Of a stretch of DNA of 64,000 bases, positions 24,580 to 31,349 are shown in pieces (position 1 is the first letter of the stretch; each line of letters starts with the position of its first letter). A program made the translations under genes and the position numbers. The DNA comes from Actinobacteria bacterium OV320 (lineage in GTDB: Bacteria > Actinomycetota > Actinomycetes > Streptomycetales > Streptomycetaceae). Under the pieces are notes generated by a model. The model saw only the letters and a list, made by a program, of their open reading frames with translations. It was not told the DNA's origin and searched no databases. Where the stretch lies: positions 186,001 to 250,000 of the forward strand of contig LJCX01000028.1 in the NCBI GenBank assembly GCA_001298545.1. Reading direction: 5' to 3'.

Positions 24580-24879
24580 GATCAGCTCCTGTGTCCTACG
24601 ACTGTCGGGCGTGCCTTCGGGCGGGTTTTTCCCGCTCGGCACGAGCCTACGTGGTCTGTGCGGGTGTCGCCCCAGCACTCTTTCGAGTGAGTCAGGTGTG
24701 AGGCCTATACCTGATCAAGGCCCACTTCCGGGCGTAAAAGAGATGAAACCTTCCTCTTCGCCACCCATTGGGAGGTAGGAAAGGTCCGGCGCAGCAGCAT
24801 CAGGCGTCACGGGTGTCACGCAACGTGAGCGGTCGGGAGCGGTCGGGTTCCATCGGCCGGGATCAGTAGGGAGTGCCGG
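24580..24879. other. Divergent intergenic region with operator-like palindromes
   Basis: Three hundred bp separate ybaB and the SLATT-like gene. TCAGGTGTGAGGCCTATACCTGA (24692-24714) is a 23-bp imperfect palindrome with an AGGCCT core. TCACG-caa-CGTGA (24816-24828) is a 5-3-5 repeat. ACCTTCCTC (around 24750) and GAGGTAGGAAAGGT (around 24770) are loosely inverted. I see no RNA gene. Confidence 0.4.
24692..24714. promoter_or_regulatory. TCAGGT...AGGCCT...ACCTGA palindrome
   Basis: TCAGGT and ACCTGA flank GTG-AGGCCT-AT. This is a plausible dimer site between ybaB-recR and the SLATT-like gene. The factor is unknown. Confidence 0.35.
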
Positions 24880-25632
24880 GTGGGTCAGCAGCCGGAGATG
24901 CAGCCCGAGGGTCCGCCTCAGGACGGGCGGAGTGAGGGCGCGGCCGGGCTGCGGCCGGGCGACCTGGCCGGGCGGACGTTTCCGCTCGGGGACTGGGGTG
25001 AGCCAGCCGAGCGGCTGGACGAGCTGTACCGGTGGGTGGAGCGCGGGGCGCTGGAGACCGCCGCCTGGTACCTCGCGGACCGGGTGTGGAAGCGGCGGGG
25101 CGCCCGGGGCTTGCGCACCGGGGCGGCGGCGGGGGCGGTGTGCGCGGCCGCGCTGCCGTTGCTGGACCTCGCCCGGGTACTGGACGGTGCCGCTGCCTGG
25201 GGGTATCTGGCGCTGCTGCTCGCGGTGGCGTGTGTGGCGGTGGACCGGTTCTTCGGCGTGACGTCCGGCTGGATAAGGGACGTGGCCACGGCGCAGGCCG
25301 TGCAGCGCCGGCTCCAGGTGCTCCAGTTCGACTGGGCCTCGGAGAGCGTCCGGGAGGTGCTGGGCCCGGCGGAGGGTACGGCGAGCGAGGCCGCGGAGCG
25401 GTGTCTGGCGGTGCTGCGCCGGTTCTCGGAGGACGTCTCGGAGCTGGTGCGTACGGAGACGGCGGACTGGATGGTCGAGTTCCGGACCGGGCCGGCGCCC
25501 ATGGGGATCCAGGGGGCGGTCGCCTCCGGCGGGCGGGCGGACGCGGGCGGGGGGTACGGGCGGTTTCCGATGCCGCCGGGGGCGAACGCCCGGCCGAACA
25601 TGCCGCGGCAGCGGCCGCCCGAGCCTCGGTGA
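24880..25632 (+). CDS. SLATT-domain membrane protein
   Basis: A 250-aa protein with a Pro/Gly-rich N-terminus, a helical region (LDELYRWVERGALETAAWYLADRVWKRR), two adjacent membrane helices (~77-100 and ~103-122), and a helical cytoplasmic segment ending in TADWMVEFR. This is the layout of SLATT domains, which are predicted to be effectors or pore formers in nucleotide-signalling and defence systems; no nucleotide cyclase is adjacent here. The C-terminal 50 residues are disordered (Gly/Pro/Arg). GTG 24880 follows AGGGAG. Function in this location is unknown. Confidence 0.8.
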   Translation: MGQQPEMQPEGPPQDGRSEGAAGLRPGDLAGRTFPLGDWGEPAERLDELYRWVERGALETAAWYLADRVWKRRGARGLRTGAAAGAVCAAALPLLDLARVLDGAAAWGYLALLLAVACVAVDRFFGVTSGWIRDVATAQAVQRRLQVLQFDWASESVREVLGPAEGTASEAAERCLAVLRRFSEDVSELVRTETADWMVEFRTGPAPMGIQGAVASGGRADAGGGYGRFPMPPGANARPNMPRQRPPEPR

Positions 25633-25671
25633 GAGGGCGGTTCCGCCGCGTCTTCCTTCGCCCTCGCCGCC

Positions 25672-25770
25672 CCTTCCCGTCCCGTCCCGTCCTGTCCTGT
25701 CCCTGGGGGCTGCCCCCCAGACCCCCGCTTTCGGCCTGACGGCCTCGTCCTCAAGCGCCGGACGAGCTTC
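25672..25770. repeat. Dispersed Streptomyces intergenic repeat
   Basis: After several cccgt/cctgt pentamers, 25705-25770 reads gggggctgccccccagaccc, then tcggcctgacggcctcgtcc and tcaagcgccggacgagcttc. Very similar strings occur many times between genes in Streptomyces chromosomes as I remember them. Here it separates two convergent genes. A short GGGGGC/GCCCCC hairpin is part of it and may terminate transcription. Confidence 0.6.
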
Positions 25771-25799
25771 ACCTTCACCGCCCGACGTTCGCGCGACGG

Positions 25800-27692
25800 T
25801 CACCGCCGGGTGTAGGTCAGCTTCTCCCCGGTGCCGGTGTTCACCCGGCGCAGCGTGCCGTCGCTGAGCAGGGTGACCTCGGAGGCGGCGCCCGGGCTGC
25901 ACGAGGAGAGGGGTTCACCGGTGGTGACCTTGGACGGGCCTATCTTCAACGGGCCTTCACCGCCCGGCCGTTCGGAGAGGGAGGCGCTGAACTGGCAGTG
26001 GTAGCCGTCCCCGTCGGCGACGAGGGCGAGCACCGCGTCGCCCACCTTGCCCTGGGTGAGGGTCAGCCGGCGCGTGTTCGTGCCGCTCTCGTTCTCGATC
26101 GTGGTCGTCCAGGTACCGAGGTAGGCCGCCGGAACCACCCCGTTCGCCGCGGACGCGGAAGGGGACGCGGAAGGGGACGGCGACGAGTCCGGCGCGGGTA
26201 GCTCCGAGGCCTTCGCGGAGGAGGACGTCGAGCCGCCGGACGTGGTGGGCGCCGCGCTCGCGGCGGCATCGTCGTCACCGTTCATGAACGCGTACACCGA
26301 GCCACCCGCGGCGATCGCGACCACCAGGGCGACGGCGACGAGCACGGCGGTCGTCCGACGGCTGCGGCGCGGCGGCTCCTGCGGGCCCGCGGGGCCGACG
26401 GGCCCGTACGGGTCGTGTGCGGGAGCGGCGCCGGGACCCGCGGTGCCGTCCGCGTACGGGTTGTACGCCGCCCCGCCCGGCGCCGCGGACCAGGCGGCCG
26501 ACGGCTGCTGCGGGTGACCGTAGGCGGCCGGGGCCTGCTGCGGATGCTGCTGGGGATAGCCGTACACCGGGTGGGCCGGAGCGGCCTGTCCGCCGGGCGG
26601 GCGGGGCTGCGCCGGGATGGCGTCGGCGCCCGCGACCAGGGTGGGGCGGCGGTCCGGCGAGGGCGCGTGGCCGCGCGGGCCGGAGTGCTCCGGGAAGGCC
26701 TCGGGGGTGGTTGCCGTGTGGTCGAGGGCGGGGCGCGCCCCGTGGCCGGAGGGGTACGGGGCCGCACCCTCCGGGTCCTCCACCTCCAGCAGTCGCACGG
26801 CGTGACGGCCGAGCTGCGCCACGAGGGCACCGGGCAGCCAGGGGTCGCGGGAGCGGCCGTCGGAGACGGTGTCGTCGACGCCGGTGAGTTCCAGGACGCG
26901 GTCGAGGGAGGGGCGGGCGCCCGGGTCCTTGCGCAGACAGGCGCGGACCAGGTCGGCGATGCCCTCGGGGACGCCCGCGAGGTCGGGTTCGTCCTCGGCG
27001 ATGCGGAACATCAGGGCGGGTGCCGCACTGTCGGCGGGGCCGAAGGGAAGGGTGCCGGTCGCGGCGTAGGTGATGACCGAGCCGAGGCAGAAGACGTCGC
27101 TTGCGGGCGTGACCGGATCGCCGCGCAGCTGCTCGGGGGCCATGAAGCCGGGCGAGCCGATCACCGCACCGGTCTGGGTCAGCCGGCTGTCGCCGGTCAC
27201 GCTCTCCAGCGCCCGCGCGACGCCGAAGTCGATGACCCGGGGCCCTTCGATGGTGACCATCACATTCGACGGCTTGAGGTCACGGTGGACGATCCCGGCC
27301 GCGTGGATGTTCGCCAGCGCGTGCGCCAGCCCGGCGGCGAGGATGCGCACCGACCGCTCGGGCAGCGGACCGTGGTCGTGGCTCACCACCTGCTGGAGGC
27401 TCGGCCCGGCGACATAGCCGGTGGCGACCCAGGGCACGGCGGCCTCGGTGTCGGCGTCGAGGACGGGCGCGGTCCAGAAGCCACCGACCCGCTGCGCGTT
27501 GCGCACCTCCTGCCGGAACCGCGCCCGGAACTCCTCGCGCGCCGCCAGCTCCCGCCGGACCAGCTTCACGGCGACCGTGCGCCCCCGGTCCGAGCGGGCG
27601 AGGTAGACCTGCCCCATGCCGCCCGCGCCCAGCCGCGCGAGCAGCCGGTAGCCGCCGATGCGCTGCGGGTCCCCCTGGCCCAGCTTCTCCAT
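25800..27692 (-). CDS. Membrane-bound serine/threonine protein kinase
   Basis: A 630-aa Hanks-type kinase. The Gly loop is GAGGMGQVY; the catalytic loop is HRDLKPSN near residue 135; DFG is in VIDFGVARAL; APEQLRG closes the activation segment. Residues ~270-465 are a disordered Pro/Gln/Gly-rich juxtamembrane region. One membrane helix (TAVLVAVALVVAIAAGGSVYAFM) is near 470-490, followed by a Ser-rich linker and an outside domain (PAAYLGTWTTTIENESGTNTRRLTL...) that resembles lipocalin-like sensor ends. ATG 27692 has GGGAAAGG upstream. It has no PASTA repeats, so it is not PknB. It probably senses an external ligand and phosphorylates cytoplasmic targets. Confidence 0.93.
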   Translation of the reverse strand: MEKLGQGDPQRIGGYRLLARLGAGGMGQVYLARSDRGRTVAVKLVRRELAAREEFRARFRQEVRNAQRVGGFWTAPVLDADTEAAVPWVATGYVAGPSLQQVVSHDHGPLPERSVRILAAGLAHALANIHAAGIVHRDLKPSNVMVTIEGPRVIDFGVARALESVTGDSRLTQTGAVIGSPGFMAPEQLRGDPVTPASDVFCLGSVITYAATGTLPFGPADSAAPALMFRIAEDEPDLAGVPEGIADLVRACLRKDPGARPSLDRVLELTGVDDTVSDGRSRDPWLPGALVAQLGRHAVRLLEVEDPEGAAPYPSGHGARPALDHTATTPEAFPEHSGPRGHAPSPDRRPTLVAGADAIPAQPRPPGGQAAPAHPVYGYPQQHPQQAPAAYGHPQQPSAAWSAAPGGAAYNPYADGTAGPGAAPAHDPYGPVGPAGPQEPPRRSRRTTAVLVAVALVVAIAAGGSVYAFMNGDDDAAASAAPTTSGGSTSSSAKASELPAPDSSPSPSASPSASAANGVVPAAYLGTWTTTIENESGTNTRRLTLTQGKVGDAVLALVADGDGYHCQFSASLSERPGGEGPLKIGPSKVTTGEPLSSCSPGAASEVTLLSDGTLRRVNTGTGEKLTYTRR

Positions 27693-27785
27693 CGCAGCGC
27701 CGCCTTTCCCGCACATGTGTGATCGAGACATGTGCAACCCAGCCGAGAATAATCCGGCGGTTCGGGGAGTAGTGCGGTGCGGTGT

Positions 27786-28253
27786 CTACGGTTGCGTAAC
27801 AGCGGGTGCTGCGGGCTCCAGGCCGTCCAGCACCTTGGACAGCCGTTCCAGTACATGGACGGCCTCGGCGAGTTCCGCCTGCCCGAAGGCCTCCGCCAGC
27901 CGGTCGGCGAGGGCCTCGTGCCCGGGATCGATACGGGCGACCGCGGCCCGCCCGGCCTCCGTGGGCGCGAGCAGCTTGGCGCGCCGGTGGGCGGGATTGG
28001 GCCGGTACTCGGCGAGGCCGTGCTCCACCAGCAGGTCGGCGACGCGCTGGACGCTCTGCCGGGTGATGCCCATGGCGCGGGCGATGCCGGACACGGGCAG
28101 CGGGTCGCCGAGCACCGCGCCGAGCACCTGCCACCGGGCGGCGGTGAGCCCGGCGGGTCCGGCCAGTTCCTCGGCCACGGTGAGGAACTGGCCGTTCAGC
28201 CGGAACACCCCGAGGGCGCTGCGGCTGAGCAGATCCTGTCGCTCCCTGCTCAC
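27786..28253 (-). CDS. MarR-family transcriptional regulator
   Basis: A 155-aa dimeric repressor. The winged helix includes LTAARWQVLGAVLGDPLPVSGIARAMGITRQSVQRVADLLVEHGLAEY and the wing NPAHRRAKLLAPTEAG. Its GTG overlaps the DJ-1 gene stop (GTGA), so both are made together. Twin palindromes over the operon promoter (28896-28930) are the obvious targets, giving autorepression. No redox Cys is present in the protein, so a small ligand is more likely than thiol oxidation. Confidence 0.93.
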   Translation of the reverse strand: MSRERQDLLSRSALGVFRLNGQFLTVAEELAGPAGLTAARWQVLGAVLGDPLPVSGIARAMGITRQSVQRVADLLVEHGLAEYRPNPAHRRAKLLAPTEAGRAAVARIDPGHEALADRLAEAFGQAELAEAVHVLERLSKVLDGLEPAAPAVTQP

Positions 28254-28858
28254 CGGTCGGCCGTCGCCTTCTCCAGTACCTCGTACGCCGCCGCGTCGGA
28301 GTCGTGGAACAGCCGGTACCAGGCGTCCAGCACCTCGCCCTCGTACACGCCGAGCAGCCGGAAGATCTCACGCGCGAAGGCGACCGGCTCGGTCGGGCCG
28401 GCGGTGATCAGGTTCGAGTCGGTGACCGCGTCCGCCTCGACGTACCGGTCGCCGCCCGCGTAGCCGGTCGCCGCCAGGTAGAAGGAGACCGCGCCGGTGT
28501 GGTCCCGGTCGTCGAGCAGCCCCTCGCGGGCGAGTCCCGCGGTGGCCCCGCAGATCGCGGCGACGGGCACCCCGGCGTCGAGGAACGCGCGCGCCGTGCG
28601 GGCGAAGGGCGCGAGGTCGTCGGAGGTGTCCCAGAGGTCGGCGCCCGGCAGGATCAGCAGGGAGCTGTCCTCGGGCCGTACGGCGTCCAGCGCCAGGTCG
28701 GGCCGGATGCGCAGGCCGCCGATGCTGGTCACCGGCTCCTGCGACCCGCCGACCGTGCGGATCTCGTAGCCGTTGCGCGCGAGGTACGCCGTCGCGAACC
28801 CCGTCTCCCAGTCGGCGAGCGTGTCGTACACGGCGAGATGCACCGGCTTGCGGCTCAT
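28250..28858 (-). CDS. DJ-1/PfpI (GATase1-like) family protein
   Basis: A 202-aa protein of the class I glutamine amidotransferase-like fold. Cys103 in AAICGATAGLA is the expected nucleophile at the elbow; Glu in the first helix region (ADWETGFATAYL) could be its partner. Relatives act as glyoxalases, isonitrile hydratases or stress chaperones; this one cannot be placed. ATG 28858 has GAGGAGGAA upstream. It is the first gene of the operon with marR and is controlled by a promoter with TTGACA at the -35 region. Confidence 0.9.
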   Translation of the reverse strand: MSRKPVHLAVYDTLADWETGFATAYLARNGYEIRTVGGSQEPVTSIGGLRIRPDLALDAVRPEDSSLLILPGADLWDTSDDLAPFARTARAFLDAGVPVAAICGATAGLAREGLLDDRDHTGAVSFYLAATGYAGGDRYVEADAVTDSNLITAGPTEPVAFAREIFRLLGVYEGEVLDAWYRLFHDSDAAAYEVLEKATADR

Positions 28859-28895
28859 GGTTCCTCCTCGGTGAGCGGATCCCCGTAAAGCTTGA

Positions 28896-28930
28896 TGACA
28901 GCAGACTGTCACTTCGACAGCAGGCTGTCA
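28896..28930. promoter_or_regulatory. Tandem MarR-type operators over the DJ-1/marR promoter
   Basis: TGACAG-CAGA-CTGTCA (28896-28911) and CGACAG-CAGG-CTGTCA (28915-28930) lie 19 bp apart, centre to centre. On the minus strand, TTGACA, a 17-nt spacer and CAGTCT form a promoter overlapped by both. A dimer on each site would block it. Confidence 0.7.
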
Positions 28931-29034
28931 ATATGCCCGCACCCCTCGGGCCCCTCCCCACGCCCGACAACCTGTCGCGGAATCGCCCCCTCCACGGAAC
29001 AGGACGCCGATACCGCTTCCGCATCGCGGACATT

Positions 29035-29040
29035 TACGCT
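29035..29040 (+). promoter_or_regulatory. -10 box of the aminotransferase gene
   Basis: TACGCT ends 7 nt before ATG 29048; no Shine-Dalgarno is present, so the mRNA is probably leaderless. Confidence 0.45.
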
Positions 29041-29047
29041 CACTCAC

Positions 29048-30403
29048 ATGACCCCTCAGTCCAGCCCCCAGGCCGGCGCCGCCGTGAAGGCCGCGGACCG
29101 CGCGCATGTCTTCCACTCCTGGTCCGCCCAGGAGCTCATCGACCCGCTCGCCGTGGCCGGCGCCGAGGGGTCGTACTTCTGGGACTACGACGGCAAGCGG
29201 TACCTCGACCTCACCAGCGGGCTCGTCTACGCCAACATCGGCTATCAGCACCCGAAGGTCGTCGCCGCGATCCAGGAGCAGGCCGCACACCTGACCACCT
29301 TCGCGCCCGCCTTCGCCGTCGAGGCCCGCTCGGAGGCGGCCCGGCTGATCGCCGAGCGGACCCCCGGCGACCTGGACAAGATCTTCTTCACCAACGGCGG
29401 GGCCGACGCGGTCGAGCACGCGGTGCGCATGGCCCGGCTGCACACCGGGCGCGCCAAGGTGCTGTCCGCCTACCGCTCGTACCACGGCGGCACCCAGCAG
29501 GCCGTGAACCTCACCGGCGACCCGCGCCGCTGGGCCTCCGACAGCGCGACGGCCGGGGTCGTCCACTTCTGGGCGCCGTACCTGTACCGCTCCCGCTTCT
29601 ACGCGGAGACGGAGGAGCAGGAGACCGCGCGGGCGCTCGAGCACCTGGAGACGACGATCGCCTTCGAGGGGCCGGGGACGATCGCCGCGATCATCCTGGA
29701 GACCGTCCCGGGCACCGCCGGGATCATGGTCCCGCCGCCCGGCTATCTCGCCGGGGTGCGGCAGCTCTGCGACCAGTACGGGATCGTCTTCGTCCTGGAC
29801 GAGGTCATGGCCGGGTTCGGGCGCACCGGTGAGTGGTTCGCGGCCGACCTGTTCGACGTGACGCCCGACCTGATGACCTTCGCCAAGGGCGTGAACAGCG
29901 GATATGTGCCGCTCGGCGGGGTCGCCATCTCCGGCGCGATCGCGGAGACCTTCGCCAGGCGGCCCTACCCGGGCGGTCTGACGTACTCCGGGCACCCGCT
30001 GGCCTGCGCGGCCGCCGTCGCGACGATCAACGTCATGGCGGAGGAGGGCATCGTCGAGAACGCGAAGAACCTGGGCGCCTCGGTCGTCGGACCGGGGCTG
30101 CGGGAACTCGCCGAGCGGCACGCGTGCGTCGGCGAGGTGCGCGGTGTCGGCATGTTCTGGGCCCTGGAGCTGGTGAAGAACCGCGAGACCCGCGAGCCGC
30201 TCGTGCCGTACAACGCGGCGGGCGAGGCCAACGCGGCCATGGCCGCCTTCGGCGCGGCCGCCAAGAAGGCCGGCGTGTGGCCGTTCGTGAACATGAACCG
30301 CACCCACTTCGTGCCACCGCTCAACGTCTCCGAGTCCGAGATCAAGGAGGGCCTCGCAGCCCTGGACACGGCACTCTCGGTGGCCGACGAGTACACGGAC
30401 TAG
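29048..30403 (+). CDS. Class III PLP-dependent aminotransferase
   Basis: A 451-aa cytoplasmic enzyme that moves an amino group between an omega-amino compound and a keto acid. FFTNGGADAVEHAVRMAR binds the cofactor phosphate, VLDEVMAGFGRTG contains the PLP-ring Asp, and Lys280 in TFAKGVNSGYVPLGG should form the Schiff base. Length is typical. The substrate might be beta-alanine, GABA, putrescine or a related amine. It is monocistronic and is followed by a strong terminator (30582-30611). Start is fixed by the TACGCT box and lack of other in-frame starts nearby. Confidence 0.92.
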   Translation: MTPQSSPQAGAAVKAADRAHVFHSWSAQELIDPLAVAGAEGSYFWDYDGKRYLDLTSGLVYANIGYQHPKVVAAIQEQAAHLTTFAPAFAVEARSEAARLIAERTPGDLDKIFFTNGGADAVEHAVRMARLHTGRAKVLSAYRSYHGGTQQAVNLTGDPRRWASDSATAGVVHFWAPYLYRSRFYAETEEQETARALEHLETTIAFEGPGTIAAIILETVPGTAGIMVPPPGYLAGVRQLCDQYGIVFVLDEVMAGFGRTGEWFAADLFDVTPDLMTFAKGVNSGYVPLGGVAISGAIAETFARRPYPGGLTYSGHPLACAAAVATINVMAEEGIVENAKNLGASVVGPGLRELAERHACVGEVRGVGMFWALELVKNRETREPLVPYNAAGEANAAMAAFGAAAKKAGVWPFVNMNRTHFVPPLNVSESEIKEGLAALDTALSVADEYTD

Positions 30404-30464
30404 AACCGGACGGGGCCCGACGGGGGCCGACGGGGCCCGTCCGGGGGCGCCCCCAGGCCCCCTC

Positions 30465-30487
30465 AGGGGCGCGGGGAACTGCGCGAC
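30465..30487. repeat. Dispersed repeat ggcgcggggaactgcgcgac
   Basis: The string ggcgcggggaactgcgcgac (30468-30487) belongs to a short sequence that I recall as very frequent between Streptomyces genes. It follows several ggggcc-rich hairpins (30413-30465) after the aminotransferase. Confidence 0.55.
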
Positions 30488-30581
30488 CGGGCCCCGACGG
30501 CCCGCACCCGACAACGCGCTCCCGCCGCACCCTCCAACACACCAATCGTCCAAGGTCTTGATTTCGTCGAACGCGTAAGGT

Positions 30582-30617
30582 GGCGTGCTCGTACATACCG
30601 ACGAGCACGCCGCTTTT
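30582..30617 (+). terminator. 11-bp stem terminator before the GntR gene
   Basis: GGCGTGCTCGT and ACGAGCACGCC pair around acataccg and are followed by GCTTTTCCC. It is a good intrinsic terminator for the aminotransferase. A TAAGGT box just before it (30576-30581) could be the gntR -10, in which case the hairpin would lie at the 5' end of that mRNA. Confidence 0.65.
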
Positions 30618-30647
30618 CCCGCACCTGACGATGGAGACGCCCCGACC

Positions 30648-31349
30648 ATGCCCGGCAGCACCGGCAACGGAGCCGTGACGCGCAGCACCCTGCGACAGCA
30701 GATCGCCGACGCGTTGCGCGACGAGGTGCTGGGGGGACGGCTCCAGCCGGGCCAGGAGTTCACCGTCAAGGAGATCGCCGAGCAGTACGGCGTCTCCGCG
30801 ACCCCCGTCCGCGAGGCCCTCGTCGACCTCTCCGCGCAGGGCCTCCTGGAGGCCGACCAGCACCGGGGCTTCCGGGTCCACGAGTACTCCGTCGCGGACT
30901 TCCGGGGCATGATCGAGGCGCGCAGCCTGATCATCGAGGGGATGTTCCTCGCCCTGGACGAGGGCCGTCAGCGCCACCACAACTACGAGGACCCGCGGAC
31001 CGCCGCCGCCATAGCGGGGGTGCGCCGCCGCGGCGAGGAGGCGCAGCGGGCCGCGGCCGCCGGTGACCTCACCGTCCTCATCGGCTACGACCTGCGCTTC
31101 TGGCGCGAGCTGAGCGCCCTGTTCGGCAACCCCTATCTCGCCGACTTCCTGCACCGGCTGCGGCTCCAGTCCTGGGTGTGCACGGTGCAGCACCTGCGCC
31201 GGCCGACCGATCTGCGCGGCCACCTGTGGTCCGGCCACACCGAACTGGTCGACGCCCTGTACGACCGCGACACCGCCACCGCCCGGGCGATGCTCGCCGC
31301 GTACAACGAAGACTCCATCGCCCTGATAGAGCGACTGGCGGCGGAATGA
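30648..31349 (+). CDS. GntR-family (FadR-like) transcriptional regulator
   Basis: A 233-aa regulator. The N-terminal winged helix is STLRQQIADALRDEVLGGRLQPGQEFTVKEIAEQYGVSATPVREALVDLSAQGLLE (~12-67). The all-helical FCD domain follows, with potential metal-binding His/Asp residues (YDLRFWREL, WSGHTELVDALYD). FadR-type regulators bind organic acids. ATG 30648 is preferred; GTG 30585 would begin inside the terminator stem. Its stop overlaps the next start (ATGA), which ties it to the glycosyltransferase. Confidence 0.9.
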   Translation: MPGSTGNGAVTRSTLRQQIADALRDEVLGGRLQPGQEFTVKEIAEQYGVSATPVREALVDLSAQGLLEADQHRGFRVHEYSVADFRGMIEARSLIIEGMFLALDEGRQRHHNYEDPRTAAAIAGVRRRGEEAQRAAAAGDLTVLIGYDLRFWRELSALFGNPYLADFLHRLRLQSWVCTVQHLRRPTDLRGHLWSGHTELVDALYDRDTATARAMLAAYNEDSIALIERLAAE

